Assembly (NCBI GenBank): GCA_041598875.1
Contig: JBFHXP010000151.1
Span: forward strand, 1 to 5,817
DNA length: 5,817 nt
DNA from: JAKITW01 sp041598875
GTDB lineage: Bacteria > Desulfobacterota > Desulfobulbia > Desulfobulbales > BM004
Direction: 5' to 3'
In this document: positions 1 through 4,519 of the stretch, one piece after another
How the letters are laid out: every line of letters begins with the position of its first letter
Numbering within the stretch: the first letter of the stretch is position 1
Program-made: the position numbers and the translations under genes
Notes under the pieces: model-generated
Databases searched by the model: none
What the model was told of the DNA's origin: nothing
The model's input: only the letters and a program-made list of their open reading frames with translations

Positions 1-66
1 GCGGCGGCGCCGTGCCCCCCCGCTACCTTTAAAGGCCGGGACGGGTTGGCGATTTATGAGTGTCCG

Positions 67-89
67 TCCGGAAAGTCTTTTGTTCCGGA
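67..89. other. Short perfect inverted repeat downstream of nrfA
   Basis: TCCGGAA (67-73) and TTCCGGA (83-89) are perfect inverted repeats around a 9-base loop, 11 bases beyond the nrfA stop codon. In the minus-strand transcript they would form a 7-bp hairpin just after the gene. No U-run follows the stem on that strand, so it is not a classical rho-independent terminator; it could act as a 3' stabilising or rho-dependent end structure. The remaining bases 1-66 show no supported gene; the only other structure is a 10-base palindrome at 26-35. Confidence 0.3.
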
Positions 90-99
90 TGAAAACTAA

Positions 100-1602
100 T
101 TAGTTGTACGAGGTTTTAAATACCACTCCATCCTGTGTCTTCGGGTCATAAAGACCTTTTTCTTTTGCCTCCTTGGTCCATTGCTTTCTCAGGGTGTTGA
201 GGAACTGGTTCTTCTCGTCCACCAGTTTCTGGAAAGGCAGGCCGATGACCTGTTGGGCCTTTTCCTTGGTCGAGAAATCCGGGGCCGTGAAATCGGCTGC
301 ATTGTGGCGGGCCAGGACGATACGCAGGGCGACACGGGCCTCCTGGCCTTTGTTGATCGCCGACCCCAGGATCCTCAGGGTTTCTTCCGGCGCATGGAAA
401 AAGGAGCCGTGGCTGGCAATGGCAAAATCCCATCTCCACTGGGCATGCCTGATGTCCTGGAGGATCCCTTTCATCTCCTCCTCGGTTGCACCAAGCTCCC
501 AGGCCTTGCCTGCCTCAAGATGGGCCCTGGCGAGAACGTCCATCGCGGTCTGTGTCAGCTCTTCCTTTCTCTCAAGTTTTCTCGCAACAATCGCACGGAG
601 GGTTTTTTCATCTTCACTGTGGCAGTTGAGGCAGGTGTCGGCAAAATTATCCAGGGGATTTCCAATGGCATGGGATGTGTAGGCGACCCCGTCCCTGCTG
701 ACTTTAGGCATATGGCAGTCCGCGCAGGAAACATTGTTCAGGCCGTGGGCGCCGGTGACATAGGTTTCATATTCAGGATGCTGCGCCTTGAGCATCGGCG
801 CCTTGCTGATGGAGTGGGTCCAGTCGGTGAATTTGATGTCGTCATAGTATTTTTCCATCTCTTCGACCGCAAATCCGTTTGCCCAGGGAAAGGTGACAAC
901 GGCGGCCGTCTGCTTGCTGCCTTTGTCATCGGTCCATTCAGTGGGCTTGAAGTAATACTCGGCATGGCACTGGGCACAGACCAGGCTGCGCATATCCTGA
1001 TTCGTTGCCTCAGCCGCCTTCAGGCTTCCCTCGGCGTCAAGTCCCTTGGTCAGGTGGGGCCTGACTATGGCGAGACCCATTGTCTCGTTGTCATGACAGT
1101 CGGAACAGCCTATCGGGTTGACTATTTCATTGCCGAACCTCGCCCATTTCCCGGTAAAGAAATCCAGTTCTCCTTTCTTGTCCATCAGGCGGGGGACATC
1201 AGGGGACTTGCAGGTCCAGCAGGCAGTGGGCATGGGCCCGGTTTTGTCATCGGTCGGCCCACCTGTTCGCAGGGTGTTGATGTTGTCCTCCAGCATATAG
1301 GCGTGTCCGCGCGGCGCATTGTAATCCTTGGAGAATCCATACCCGGCCCACAGCACCACCAGGGCTGGGTTGCTTTTCAGCATGTCATCAATCCTGTCGC
1401 TTTTTTTGGTCTGCAGGTATGAATCATACTGGTGGGGGTACTGTTTGCCCCACTCGGCGCTGATGGCCTCCAGTCGCTTTATTTTCGGCGCGCCTGCGGC
1501 CGCATGCTGCTCTGCCTTGTTTTCATTGATGGACAGTGCGAGTAAAAATAAAGGGATGATAAGTGCCATTGATCCGATTGTAACCTTTGTGGATTTCTTC
1601 AT
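100..1602 (-). CDS. nrfA: NrfA, periplasmic ammonia-forming cytochrome c nitrite reductase (pentaheme cytochrome c552)
   Basis: NrfA reduces nitrite to ammonium with six electrons in the periplasm and is the terminal enzyme of dissimilatory nitrite ammonification. The 500-residue product has the full heme set in order: CWTCK at 128-132 (catalytic heme 1, lysine-ligated) and CxxCH at 166-170, 209-213, 293-297 and 324-328. Expected active-site residues are present by alignment from memory with E. coli NrfA: Arg98 in RGH, Tyr216 or Tyr217 in EYYF, and His275 in AQHPEYE. Lys272 and Gln274 fit the calcium site. The C-terminal DIRHAQWRWD and ASHG motifs (about 384-400) are also typical. Residues 1-25 form a positively charged start plus hydrophobic stretch, a Sec signal or uncleaved anchor; no convincing AxA cleavage site is visible. 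Start: ATG at 1602 with AGGAG at 1613-1617, 10 bases upstream. The length is slightly above the usual ~480. The lysine-ligated heme normally needs a dedicated lyase, not seen here. NrfH, the usual quinol-oxidising partner, is not upstream. Confidence 0.97.
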   Translation of the reverse strand: MKKSTKVTIGSMALIIPLFLLALSINENKAEQHAAAGAPKIKRLEAISAEWGKQYPHQYDSYLQTKKSDRIDDMLKSNPALVVLWAGYGFSKDYNAPRGHAYMLEDNINTLRTGGPTDDKTGPMPTACWTCKSPDVPRLMDKKGELDFFTGKWARFGNEIVNPIGCSDCHDNETMGLAIVRPHLTKGLDAEGSLKAAEATNQDMRSLVCAQCHAEYYFKPTEWTDDKGSKQTAAVVTFPWANGFAVEEMEKYYDDIKFTDWTHSISKAPMLKAQHPEYETYVTGAHGLNNVSCADCHMPKVSRDGVAYTSHAIGNPLDNFADTCLNCHSEDEKTLRAIVARKLERKEELTQTAMDVLARAHLEAGKAWELGATEEEMKGILQDIRHAQWRWDFAIASHGSFFHAPEETLRILGSAINKGQEARVALRIVLARHNAADFTAPDFSTKEKAQQVIGLPFQKLVDEKNQFLNTLRKQWTKEAKEKGLYDPKTQDGVVFKTSYN

Positions 1603-1760
1603 TGGTTATTCTCTCCTGTGACTGGGGTGTGTTGATTCCTTGTACCCATTATTGCTGCCTGACGGGCGTTCCTTGCAGGGGAGGCGCGGGCGCGTAGCAG
1701 ATTTCCGGTCCGCTCCGACCTGTGTCCGTATTACCTTCCCCTCCCTCTTTCAGGATGCGT
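1603..1760 (-). other. Leader and proximal upstream region of nrfA
   Basis: There is no gene in the 321 bases between nrfA and the next gene upstream. This proximal half would be transcribed as a leader of about 150 nt if the sigma-54 promoter at 1761-1776 is used. It carries the nrfA Shine-Dalgarno (1613-1617). The heptamer GTAGCAG (CTGCTAC on the transcribed strand) occurs at 1694-1700 and again at 1759-1765, where it overlaps the -12 element. I see no recognised riboswitch and no strong terminator-like hairpin. Confidence 0.4.
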
Positions 1761-1776
1761 AGCAGGAAGTGTGCCT
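1761..1776 (-). promoter_or_regulatory. Putative sigma-54 (-24/-12) promoter of nrfA
   Basis: Read on the minus strand the sequence is AGGCAC-ACTTC-CTGCT. The sigma-54 consensus is TGGCAC-N5-TTGC(A/T). The invariant GG and GC dinucleotides are present with the exact spacing, and only two positions differ: A for T at the first base and C for T at the start of the -12 block. Transcription would start near 1750, about 148 bases before the nrfA start codon. No comparable sigma-70 promoter was found for nrfA in this gap. A sigma-54 promoter needs an NtrC-type activator bound upstream, for which the repeats at 1802-1890 are candidates. Confidence 0.55.
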
Positions 1777-1801
1777 GATTTTTCACTCTATTATTACAGT
1801 A

Positions 1802-1880
1802 TGTTGCCCGTGGTGACCGGGTGGAGTGTTACCGTTTCGTAGCGGTATTGGCGCTGGTGTGTTACCCGCTGGTAGCAGTT
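1802..1880. promoter_or_regulatory. Degenerate repeats upstream of the nrfA promoter, possible activator-binding sites
   Basis: Two related 22-base units at 1826-1847 and 1859-1880 share GTGTTACC at their start and GTAGC near their end (16 of 22 positions equal). Their starts are 33 bases apart, close to three helical turns. Each has dyad character: TACCG-N8-CGGTA in the first (1830-1847) and TACC-N4-GGTA in the second (1863-1874). A weaker relative, TGTTGCCCG, lies at 1802-1810, and GTTGCCCG recurs at 1878-1885. They sit about 25-115 bases upstream of the -24 element relative to nrfA, where enhancer sites of sigma-54 activators usually lie. The site assignment is inference. Confidence 0.35.
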
Positions 1881-1913
1881 GCCCGGGCTGGCGTCTGCCT
1901 CCCTGGCCTGGGC
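1881..1913 (-). terminator. Possible GC-rich hairpin terminating the ABM-like gene
   Basis: GCCCGGGC (1881-1888) and GCCTGGGC (1906-1913) form an 8-base inverted repeat with one mismatch and a 17-base loop, starting 10 bases after the stop of the minus-strand gene at 1924-2220. There is no U-tract after it on the minus strand, so termination would be weak or factor-dependent. It partly overlaps the repeat region upstream of nrfA. If it does not terminate, nrfA could also receive read-through transcription from the upstream gene. Confidence 0.3.
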
Positions 1914-1923
1914 CGATGTATCT

Positions 1924-2220
1924 TTACTCCGACCTGGCGGTGACCATGTAGTGCTGGATGATCAGCGGCCCGGCAAAACAGGGGGAAATCTTGTCGATTT
2001 GCTCCTGGAAGTAGTCGCTTTTCTGGCTTGCGATCATCGCCTCCTCACTCTCCCAGAAAGAGGTGGCGATGAATTTTCCGGCCTCCGGATCGGTTAGCAG
2101 GTGGCCGCCGGAAAATCCCGGTTGGGCCTGGGCTGCCGGGGCGATACTCTCCTTGTAGATGGCTATTGCTTCATCCCTTTTTTCAAGCAGTATTTTTCCA
2201 AGGATAATTCGGGCATGCAT
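1924..2220 (-). CDS. Small ABM-like (antibiotic biosynthesis monooxygenase fold, dimeric alpha/beta-barrel) protein
   Basis: The product is 98 residues long, the usual size of a single-domain ABM protein (PF03992 type). The pattern fits the fold: a first strand with ARIILGKILL (about 3-12), a helix with KRDEAIAIYKESIAPAAQAQPG (in part), a strand with GGHLLTDPE, then KFIATSFWESEEAMIASQ (in part), the F/W-containing strand followed by the helix typical of the family, and a last strand near the C terminus. Members include quinol or heme mono-oxygenases and many proteins of unknown role; the substrate cannot be told here. No signal peptide is visible, so it is probably cytoplasmic. Start: ATG at 2220, with AAGGAG at 2228-2233, 7 bases upstream. 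It has its own promoter (2346-2374). It lies upstream of nrfA on the same strand, 321 bases away, so a functional link with nitrite reduction is not shown. Confidence 0.75.
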   Translation of the reverse strand: MHARIILGKILLEKRDEAIAIYKESIAPAAQAQPGFSGGHLLTDPEAGKFIATSFWESEEAMIASQKSDYFQEQIDKISPCFAGPLIIQHYMVTARSE

Positions 2221-2258
2221 TGGGGCGCTCCTTTATCGAAAATGGTAACGGTGCGTGG

Positions 2259-2275
2259 CCCATCGTGGAGATGGG
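2259..2275 (-). other. Small hairpin in the leader of the ABM-like gene
   Basis: CCCATC (2259-2264) and GATGGG (2270-2275) form a perfect 6-bp stem with a 5-base loop, about 25 bases upstream of the Shine-Dalgarno of the 1924-2220 gene. It lies within the predicted leader of about 119 nt. It may be a simple mRNA structure; no known riboswitch is recognised. Confidence 0.3.
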
Positions 2276-2345
2276 TGGCTGTCACGGCACAGGGAACTTC
2301 GGAAAAAGGTGCTGGCAAATGAAATAGCTGTTGGTACGAAAAAAT

Positions 2346-2374
2346 ATTCTACCAGAAGGGTGGCGGTTTGGCAA
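2346..2374 (-). promoter_or_regulatory. Sigma-70-type promoter for the ABM-like gene
   Basis: On the minus strand the sequence reads TTGCCA (2369-2374), a spacer of exactly 17 bases, then TAGAAT (2346-2351). The start would be near 2339, giving a leader of about 119 nt. A short palindrome, GCAATTTGC (2371-2379), overlaps the -35 box and could be a regulator site. The promoter lies beyond the strong terminator of the yeeE-like genes (2440-2478), so this gene is an independent transcription unit. Confidence 0.6.
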
Positions 2375-2439
2375 TTTGCAAGAGTAACATGTGTATTTGC
2401 AGGAACAGATGGCGGGTCTGGTTGCAGTGGTTATTCTAT

Positions 2440-2478
2440 AAAAAAAGGCAGGTCCGCACGCTGTGCGGGCCTGCCTTT
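2440..2478 (-). terminator. Rho-independent terminator of the yeeE-like operon
   Basis: Two arms, 2444-2459 and 2463-2478, form a 16-bp stem with one mismatched position and a 3-base loop (GCT). The run of seven A on the plus strand (2440-2446) gives seven U at the end of the minus-strand transcript. It lies 35 bases beyond the stop codon of the 2513-3040 gene. On the plus strand only three T follow the stem, so it chiefly serves the minus strand. Confidence 0.92.
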
Positions 2479-2512
2479 GGCTGTATGGGAAGACGTCCTG
2501 AGCCGTCCGGCG

Positions 2513-3040
2513 CTATAATCCCTTCTGCTCGAACCAGCGAAAGAGCAGGGCCACTCCGGCGACAAAGGGAATGATGACCAGCCAGGGGTTGACCCCGAGG
2601 ACGCCGGGCACGGTGATTGAACCGAAATAGCCGGCGCCGGCAATGCTTCGTGCGATTGCCGGGTACATTTCAGCGTACAGGCCGGCGCCGACCGTCATTC
2701 CGAGGATGCCCCAGATTGCGTCTATTCTCCCTTCGCCCAGTGCCCCGCCCTGGGTTCCCGGGCAGTATCCGAGGAGTCCCCACCCGGCGCCAAAGAGCAG
2801 GCCGCCGAGGATGTTGACCAGCAGGGTGGTGGGAACAAACATCAGTTTGACCAGGCCAAAGCCATGGAGGAAGTAGATCCCGACCATGCCAACGACAATG
2901 CTTGAGAGCATGAACTTGAGAATGGTCATGTCGAGAAAACGCAAGGCCCCCAACTGTTTGTCATAGCGGACGACCCTGCTTCTCTGGAGGAAAAAACCGA
3001 AAAACATGCCTGTAATCAGGCCATAGATGAGCTGGTTCAT
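2513..3040 (-). CDS. yeeE: YeeE/YedE-family sulfur transport protein, C-terminal half-type subunit
   Basis: The 175-residue product is an integral membrane protein with about four or five hydrophobic segments (roughly 4-19, 40-59, 70-92, 108-124, 150-168). The motif GLLGYCPGTQGGALGEGR (88-105) is the signature of the second half of YeeE/YedE (PF04143) proteins. The family includes thiosulfate-uptake TsuA, in which conserved cysteines line the path; Cys93 here is the likely equivalent in the CPG motif. The frame stays open upstream to 3298, but that extension only shadows the neighbouring gene. The start chosen is ATG at 3040, because MNQLIYGLITG begins the membrane protein and GAGGAGGT (3046-3053) lies 5 bases before it. 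The ATG overlaps the upstream gene's TGA (ATGA, 3037-3040), implying translational coupling and probably a two-chain transporter. The transported species (thiosulfate, persulfide or another sulfur form) is not determinable from sequence. Confidence 0.88.
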   Translation of the reverse strand: MNQLIYGLITGMFFGFFLQRSRVVRYDKQLGALRFLDMTILKFMLSSIVVGMVGIYFLHGFGLVKLMFVPTTLLVNILGGLLFGAGWGLLGYCPGTQGGALGEGRIDAIWGILGMTVGAGLYAEMYPAIARSIAGAGYFGSITVPGVLGVNPWLVIIPFVAGVALLFRWFEQKGL

Positions 3041-3558
3041 CTGGTACCTCCTCTGTATAGAATTCTCGCGACCACGATTCCGCCGATAAAAAAGCAGGTC
3101 AGGGCGACAAAACCGCTTACCGCAAGCTGGACAATTCCGCTCAGGCCGTGGCCGCTGGGACAGCCATTGGCCAGGCGCGCGCCAAACATGGCGATGATCC
3201 CGCCCAAAAAGGCGACCACCCCGCGAAGAACCGGATTGGGACCGAATCGGCTTGCCCACATATCCGGCACTGCCTGAATCTTGAATGATCCGCTCCACAG
3301 GGCGGCTGTCAGCGAACCAAGAAATATGCCGAAAACAAATAGCAGCTGCCAGTCGAACTGCGGCACGTAGCGGATGAAGTATTCGAGCCGGCTGACCCTT
3401 TCGGCGTCAAAGTATGTGCTGAGCATGCCGGCGGAACGGACAAAGGATGTTGATGCCCCAAAGTATTGTCCGGTGAACAGGGCGGAAAAGATGATCACCA
3501 GTCCGCTGAGTCCGCCGGCCAGATAAGGATTCATGGCCCCGTCATTTTCCTTTTTCAT
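3037..3558 (-). CDS. yeeE: YeeE/YedE-family sulfur transport protein, N-terminal half-type subunit
   Basis: The product is a 173-residue membrane protein with hydrophobic segments at about 13-30, 70-87, 112-128 and 142-164. The motifs FGASTSFVRSAG (33-44) and GARLANGCPSGHGLSG (126-141) are typical of the first half of YeeE/YedE transporters; Cys133 in GCPSGH is the likely sulfur-relay cysteine, and Cys155 lies in the last membrane segment. In full-length family members both halves are in one chain; here they are separate genes, as in the paired PmpA/PmpB-like arrangement. An ATG at 3588 would add 10 residues but has no ribosome site, whereas ATG at 3558 has AGGAGG (3564-3569) 5 bases upstream, so the shorter start is preferred. 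It is the first gene of a two-gene operon, divergent from the MarR-like regulator, and its promoter overlaps that gene's promoter. Confidence 0.9.
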   Translation of the reverse strand: MKKENDGAMNPYLAGGLSGLVIIFSALFTGQYFGASTSFVRSAGMLSTYFDAERVSRLEYFIRYVPQFDWQLLFVFGIFLGSLTAALWSGSFKIQAVPDMWASRFGPNPVLRGVVAFLGGIIAMFGARLANGCPSGHGLSGIVQLAVSGFVALTCFFIGGIVVARILYRGGTR

Positions 3559-3595
3559 CGCATCCTCCTGGTTTTTTTCATCCCGCATTTTGGGG

Positions 3596-3624
3596 TTGAC
3601 AAACTCTTTGCAAGGAAATATAGT
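3596..3624 (+). promoter_or_regulatory. Sigma-70 promoter of the MarR-like gene
   Basis: TTGACA (3596-3601), a 17-base spacer, and TATAGT (3619-3624): a perfect -35 and a near-perfect -10. Transcription should begin at about 3631-3632, which coincides with the start codon of the regulator (3632). The message would therefore be leaderless or nearly so. The -10 overlaps the -10 of the opposing promoter. Confidence 0.75.
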
Positions 3625-3645
3625 TCACTTCATGAACGAAGTCAA
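3617..3645 (-). promoter_or_regulatory. Sigma-70 promoter of the yeeE-like operon, facing the regulator promoter
   Basis: On the minus strand: TTGACT (3640-3645), a 17-base spacer, and TATATT (3617-3622). Transcription should start near 3610, leaving a leader of about 50 nt before the yeeE-type ATG at 3558. The -10 shares bases 3619-3622 with the -10 of the plus-strand promoter, so the two polymerases cannot occupy both at once. The -35 lies inside the coding start of the regulator gene. Confidence 0.7.
3623..3645. promoter_or_regulatory. Probable operator: overlapping inverted repeats over both promoters
   Basis: Two dyads overlap. GTTCA-N5-TGAAC is perfect at 3623-3637. ACTTC-N6-GAAGT is perfect at 3627-3642 and extends, with one mismatch on each side, to TT...AA at 3624-3645. 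The region covers the end of the plus-strand -10, the predicted start site and start codon of the regulator, and the spacer plus -35 of the minus-strand promoter. MarR-family repressors typically bind 16-22 bp dyads in such divergent promoters, so autorepression and control of the permease genes is the natural reading; binding itself is not shown. Confidence 0.55.
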
Positions 3646-4108
3646 GGTCGCAAATGATATAAGGCTGCTTGAGTATCAGGCCAATAAGCTCCAGGAGCTT
3701 ATTAATGATATGAATAATTGTTGCCAGGACCGGATCTTCCTTGAGGCGAAGATGTTCGGCCTGCCCCCATCGGAGTTGAAGTGCCTGATGCTTTTTGACG
3801 GCCACCGGTATCTGACCGGGGTTGAGATCTCCACCAAGCTGGAGGTGGCAAAAAGCAGGGCCACGGTGGTTATTGACAGCCTTGCCCGCAAAGGACTGGT
3901 CCAGCGGTCGCCGGATCCCAACGATGCCAGGGTAAAGCTGGTGAGCCTGACTCCCAGGGGCCAGCGCAAGGTGCGGGAGATCGAGGATTTCATCTTTCAC
4001 CTTCATAGGCAGCTTGTGGGCCGGATTGAGTCGGGCCAGCGGCCAAAGGTGATTTCGGCCCTTGAGGTACTCCGCTCGGCCATGGAATCGGTCAAGGCCC
4101 AGATGTAA
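3632..4108 (+). CDS. MarR-family winged-helix transcriptional regulator
   Basis: The product is 158 residues, the usual size for MarR proteins. An N-terminal dimerisation helix (about 10-40) is followed by a winged helix: ELKCLMLFDGHRYLTGVEIS (48-67) leading into the recognition helix near KSRATVVIDSLARKGLV (74-90), and a wing with PNDARVKLVSLTPRG (96-110) matching the family's D-x-R...LT-x-x-G pattern. C-terminal helices from about 112 complete the dimer interface. The frame is open upstream to 3533, but ATG at 3632 is preferred because the promoter lies over the longer version and the divergent gene occupies that stretch. No good Shine-Dalgarno precedes 3632 (AAGGA at 3612-3616 is 15 bases away), consistent with a leaderless message. 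Three cysteines (30, 31, 51) could sense oxidants or sulfane sulfur; the ligand is unknown. It probably represses itself and the divergent yeeE-like pair. Confidence 0.9.
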   Translation: MNEVKVANDIRLLEYQANKLQELINDMNNCCQDRIFLEAKMFGLPPSELKCLMLFDGHRYLTGVEISTKLEVAKSRATVVIDSLARKGLVQRSPDPNDARVKLVSLTPRGQRKVREIEDFIFHLHRQLVGRIESGQRPKVISALEVLRSAMESVKAQM

Positions 4109-4153
4109 CCCGGTTGGATGCGATTCCGAGCCGTGCTGTTCATCCGTATACCA

Positions 4154-4166
4154 TTAACTATGTTAA
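4154..4166. promoter_or_regulatory. Short dyad upstream of tusA
   Basis: TTAAC-TAT-GTTAA is a perfect 13-base inverted repeat in the AT-rich part of the 92-base gap between the MarR-like gene and tusA, about 20 bases before the tusA Shine-Dalgarno. It could be a regulator site. A clear tusA promoter was not found here; the best hexamers (TTCCGA, 17 bases, TATACC at 4124-4152) are poor. tusA may be read from the regulator promoter or from an activator-dependent one. Confidence 0.25.
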
Positions 4167-4200
4167 CCAGAATAGTAAACCCAAAAAAAGGAGCACTGAA

Positions 4201-4437
4201 ATGAGCGCAATTACCGCTGACGAAACCGTGGATCTCAAGGGATTGAACTGTCCAATGCCCATGCTGAAGACCAAAAAGGCCCTGCAGGCCGCTGCGGCCG
4301 GCAAGATTCTCAAGGTTGAAATTACCGATGCCGGTTCCAAGAGTGACATGCCCGCTTTGCTGAAACGTTCAGGCGATGAACTGTTGGAGTCCAGCGAAGA
4401 AGGTGGGGTGTTTACCTTTTATATCAAGAAGAAATAA
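4201..4437 (+). CDS. tusA: TusA-family sulfur carrier protein
   Basis: The product is a 78-residue cytoplasmic protein, the usual TusA/SirA (PF01206) length. It has the family signature LKGLNCPMPMLKTKKAL (12-28), in which Cys17 of the CPxP motif binds sulfane sulfur as a persulfide. The following strand (KILKVEITDAG) and the DMPALLKRSGDELL helix are also typical. TusA proteins pass sulfur between enzymes, for example from rhodaneses to DsrE-type proteins, or in tRNA thiolation. Position beside yeeE-like and dsrE2-like genes points to sulfur metabolism rather than tRNA modification. The frame extends upstream to 4114, but ATG at 4201 is chosen because AAGGAG (4188-4193) lies 7 bases before it and residue 1 then falls where TusA proteins begin. 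It lies 82 bases before the dsrE2-like gene, probably in the same operon. Confidence 0.93.
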   Translation: MSAITADETVDLKGLNCPMPMLKTKKALQAAAAGKILKVEITDAGSKSDMPALLKRSGDELLESSEEGGVFTFYIKKK

Positions 4438-4446
4438 GGTGGGGTT

Positions 4447-4464
4447 CTCCGGGTGCGCCGGGAG
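4447..4464 (+). other. Small hairpin between tusA and the dsrE2-like gene
   Basis: CTCCGG (4447-4452) can pair with CCGGGAG (4458-4464) with one bulged G and a 5-base loop. There is no U-run, so it is not a terminator; it could set the relative stability of the two parts of a joint tusA-dsrE2 message. The structure is short and could be chance in GC-rich sequence. Confidence 0.25.
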
Positions 4465-4519
4465 GTGATGCCCCTGTGGCCACGCTGCGGACGAACTGGA
4501 AATTAAAAGGAGACAACTC

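Noticed and set aside
181..1422. A 413-codon open frame on the plus strand opposite nrfA
   Set aside because: It lies wholly antisense to a firmly identified NrfA, has no recognisable domain, and such long antisense frames are common opposite GC-rich genes with biased third positions.
1696..1711. A second sigma-54 promoter at the other CTGCT copy in the nrfA leader
   Set aside because: The upstream GG dinucleotide is present but offset by one base, and the rest of the -24 block does not match.
2255..2518. Plus-strand open frame across the gap between the ABM-like gene and the yeeE-like operon
   Set aside because: It runs through the minus-strand promoter and the terminator stem, and its translation matches no known protein type.
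3041..3298. Longer version of the 2513-3040 gene starting at 3298
   Set aside because: The added 86 residues are soluble, low-quality sequence in another frame of the neighbouring gene, and the ATG at 3040 has a much better ribosome site and fits the protein family.
4124..4152. Sigma-70 promoter for tusA (TTCCGA, 17 bases, TATACC)
   Set aside because: The -35 matches consensus at only about three positions and the -10 at four; the spacing alone is not enough support.
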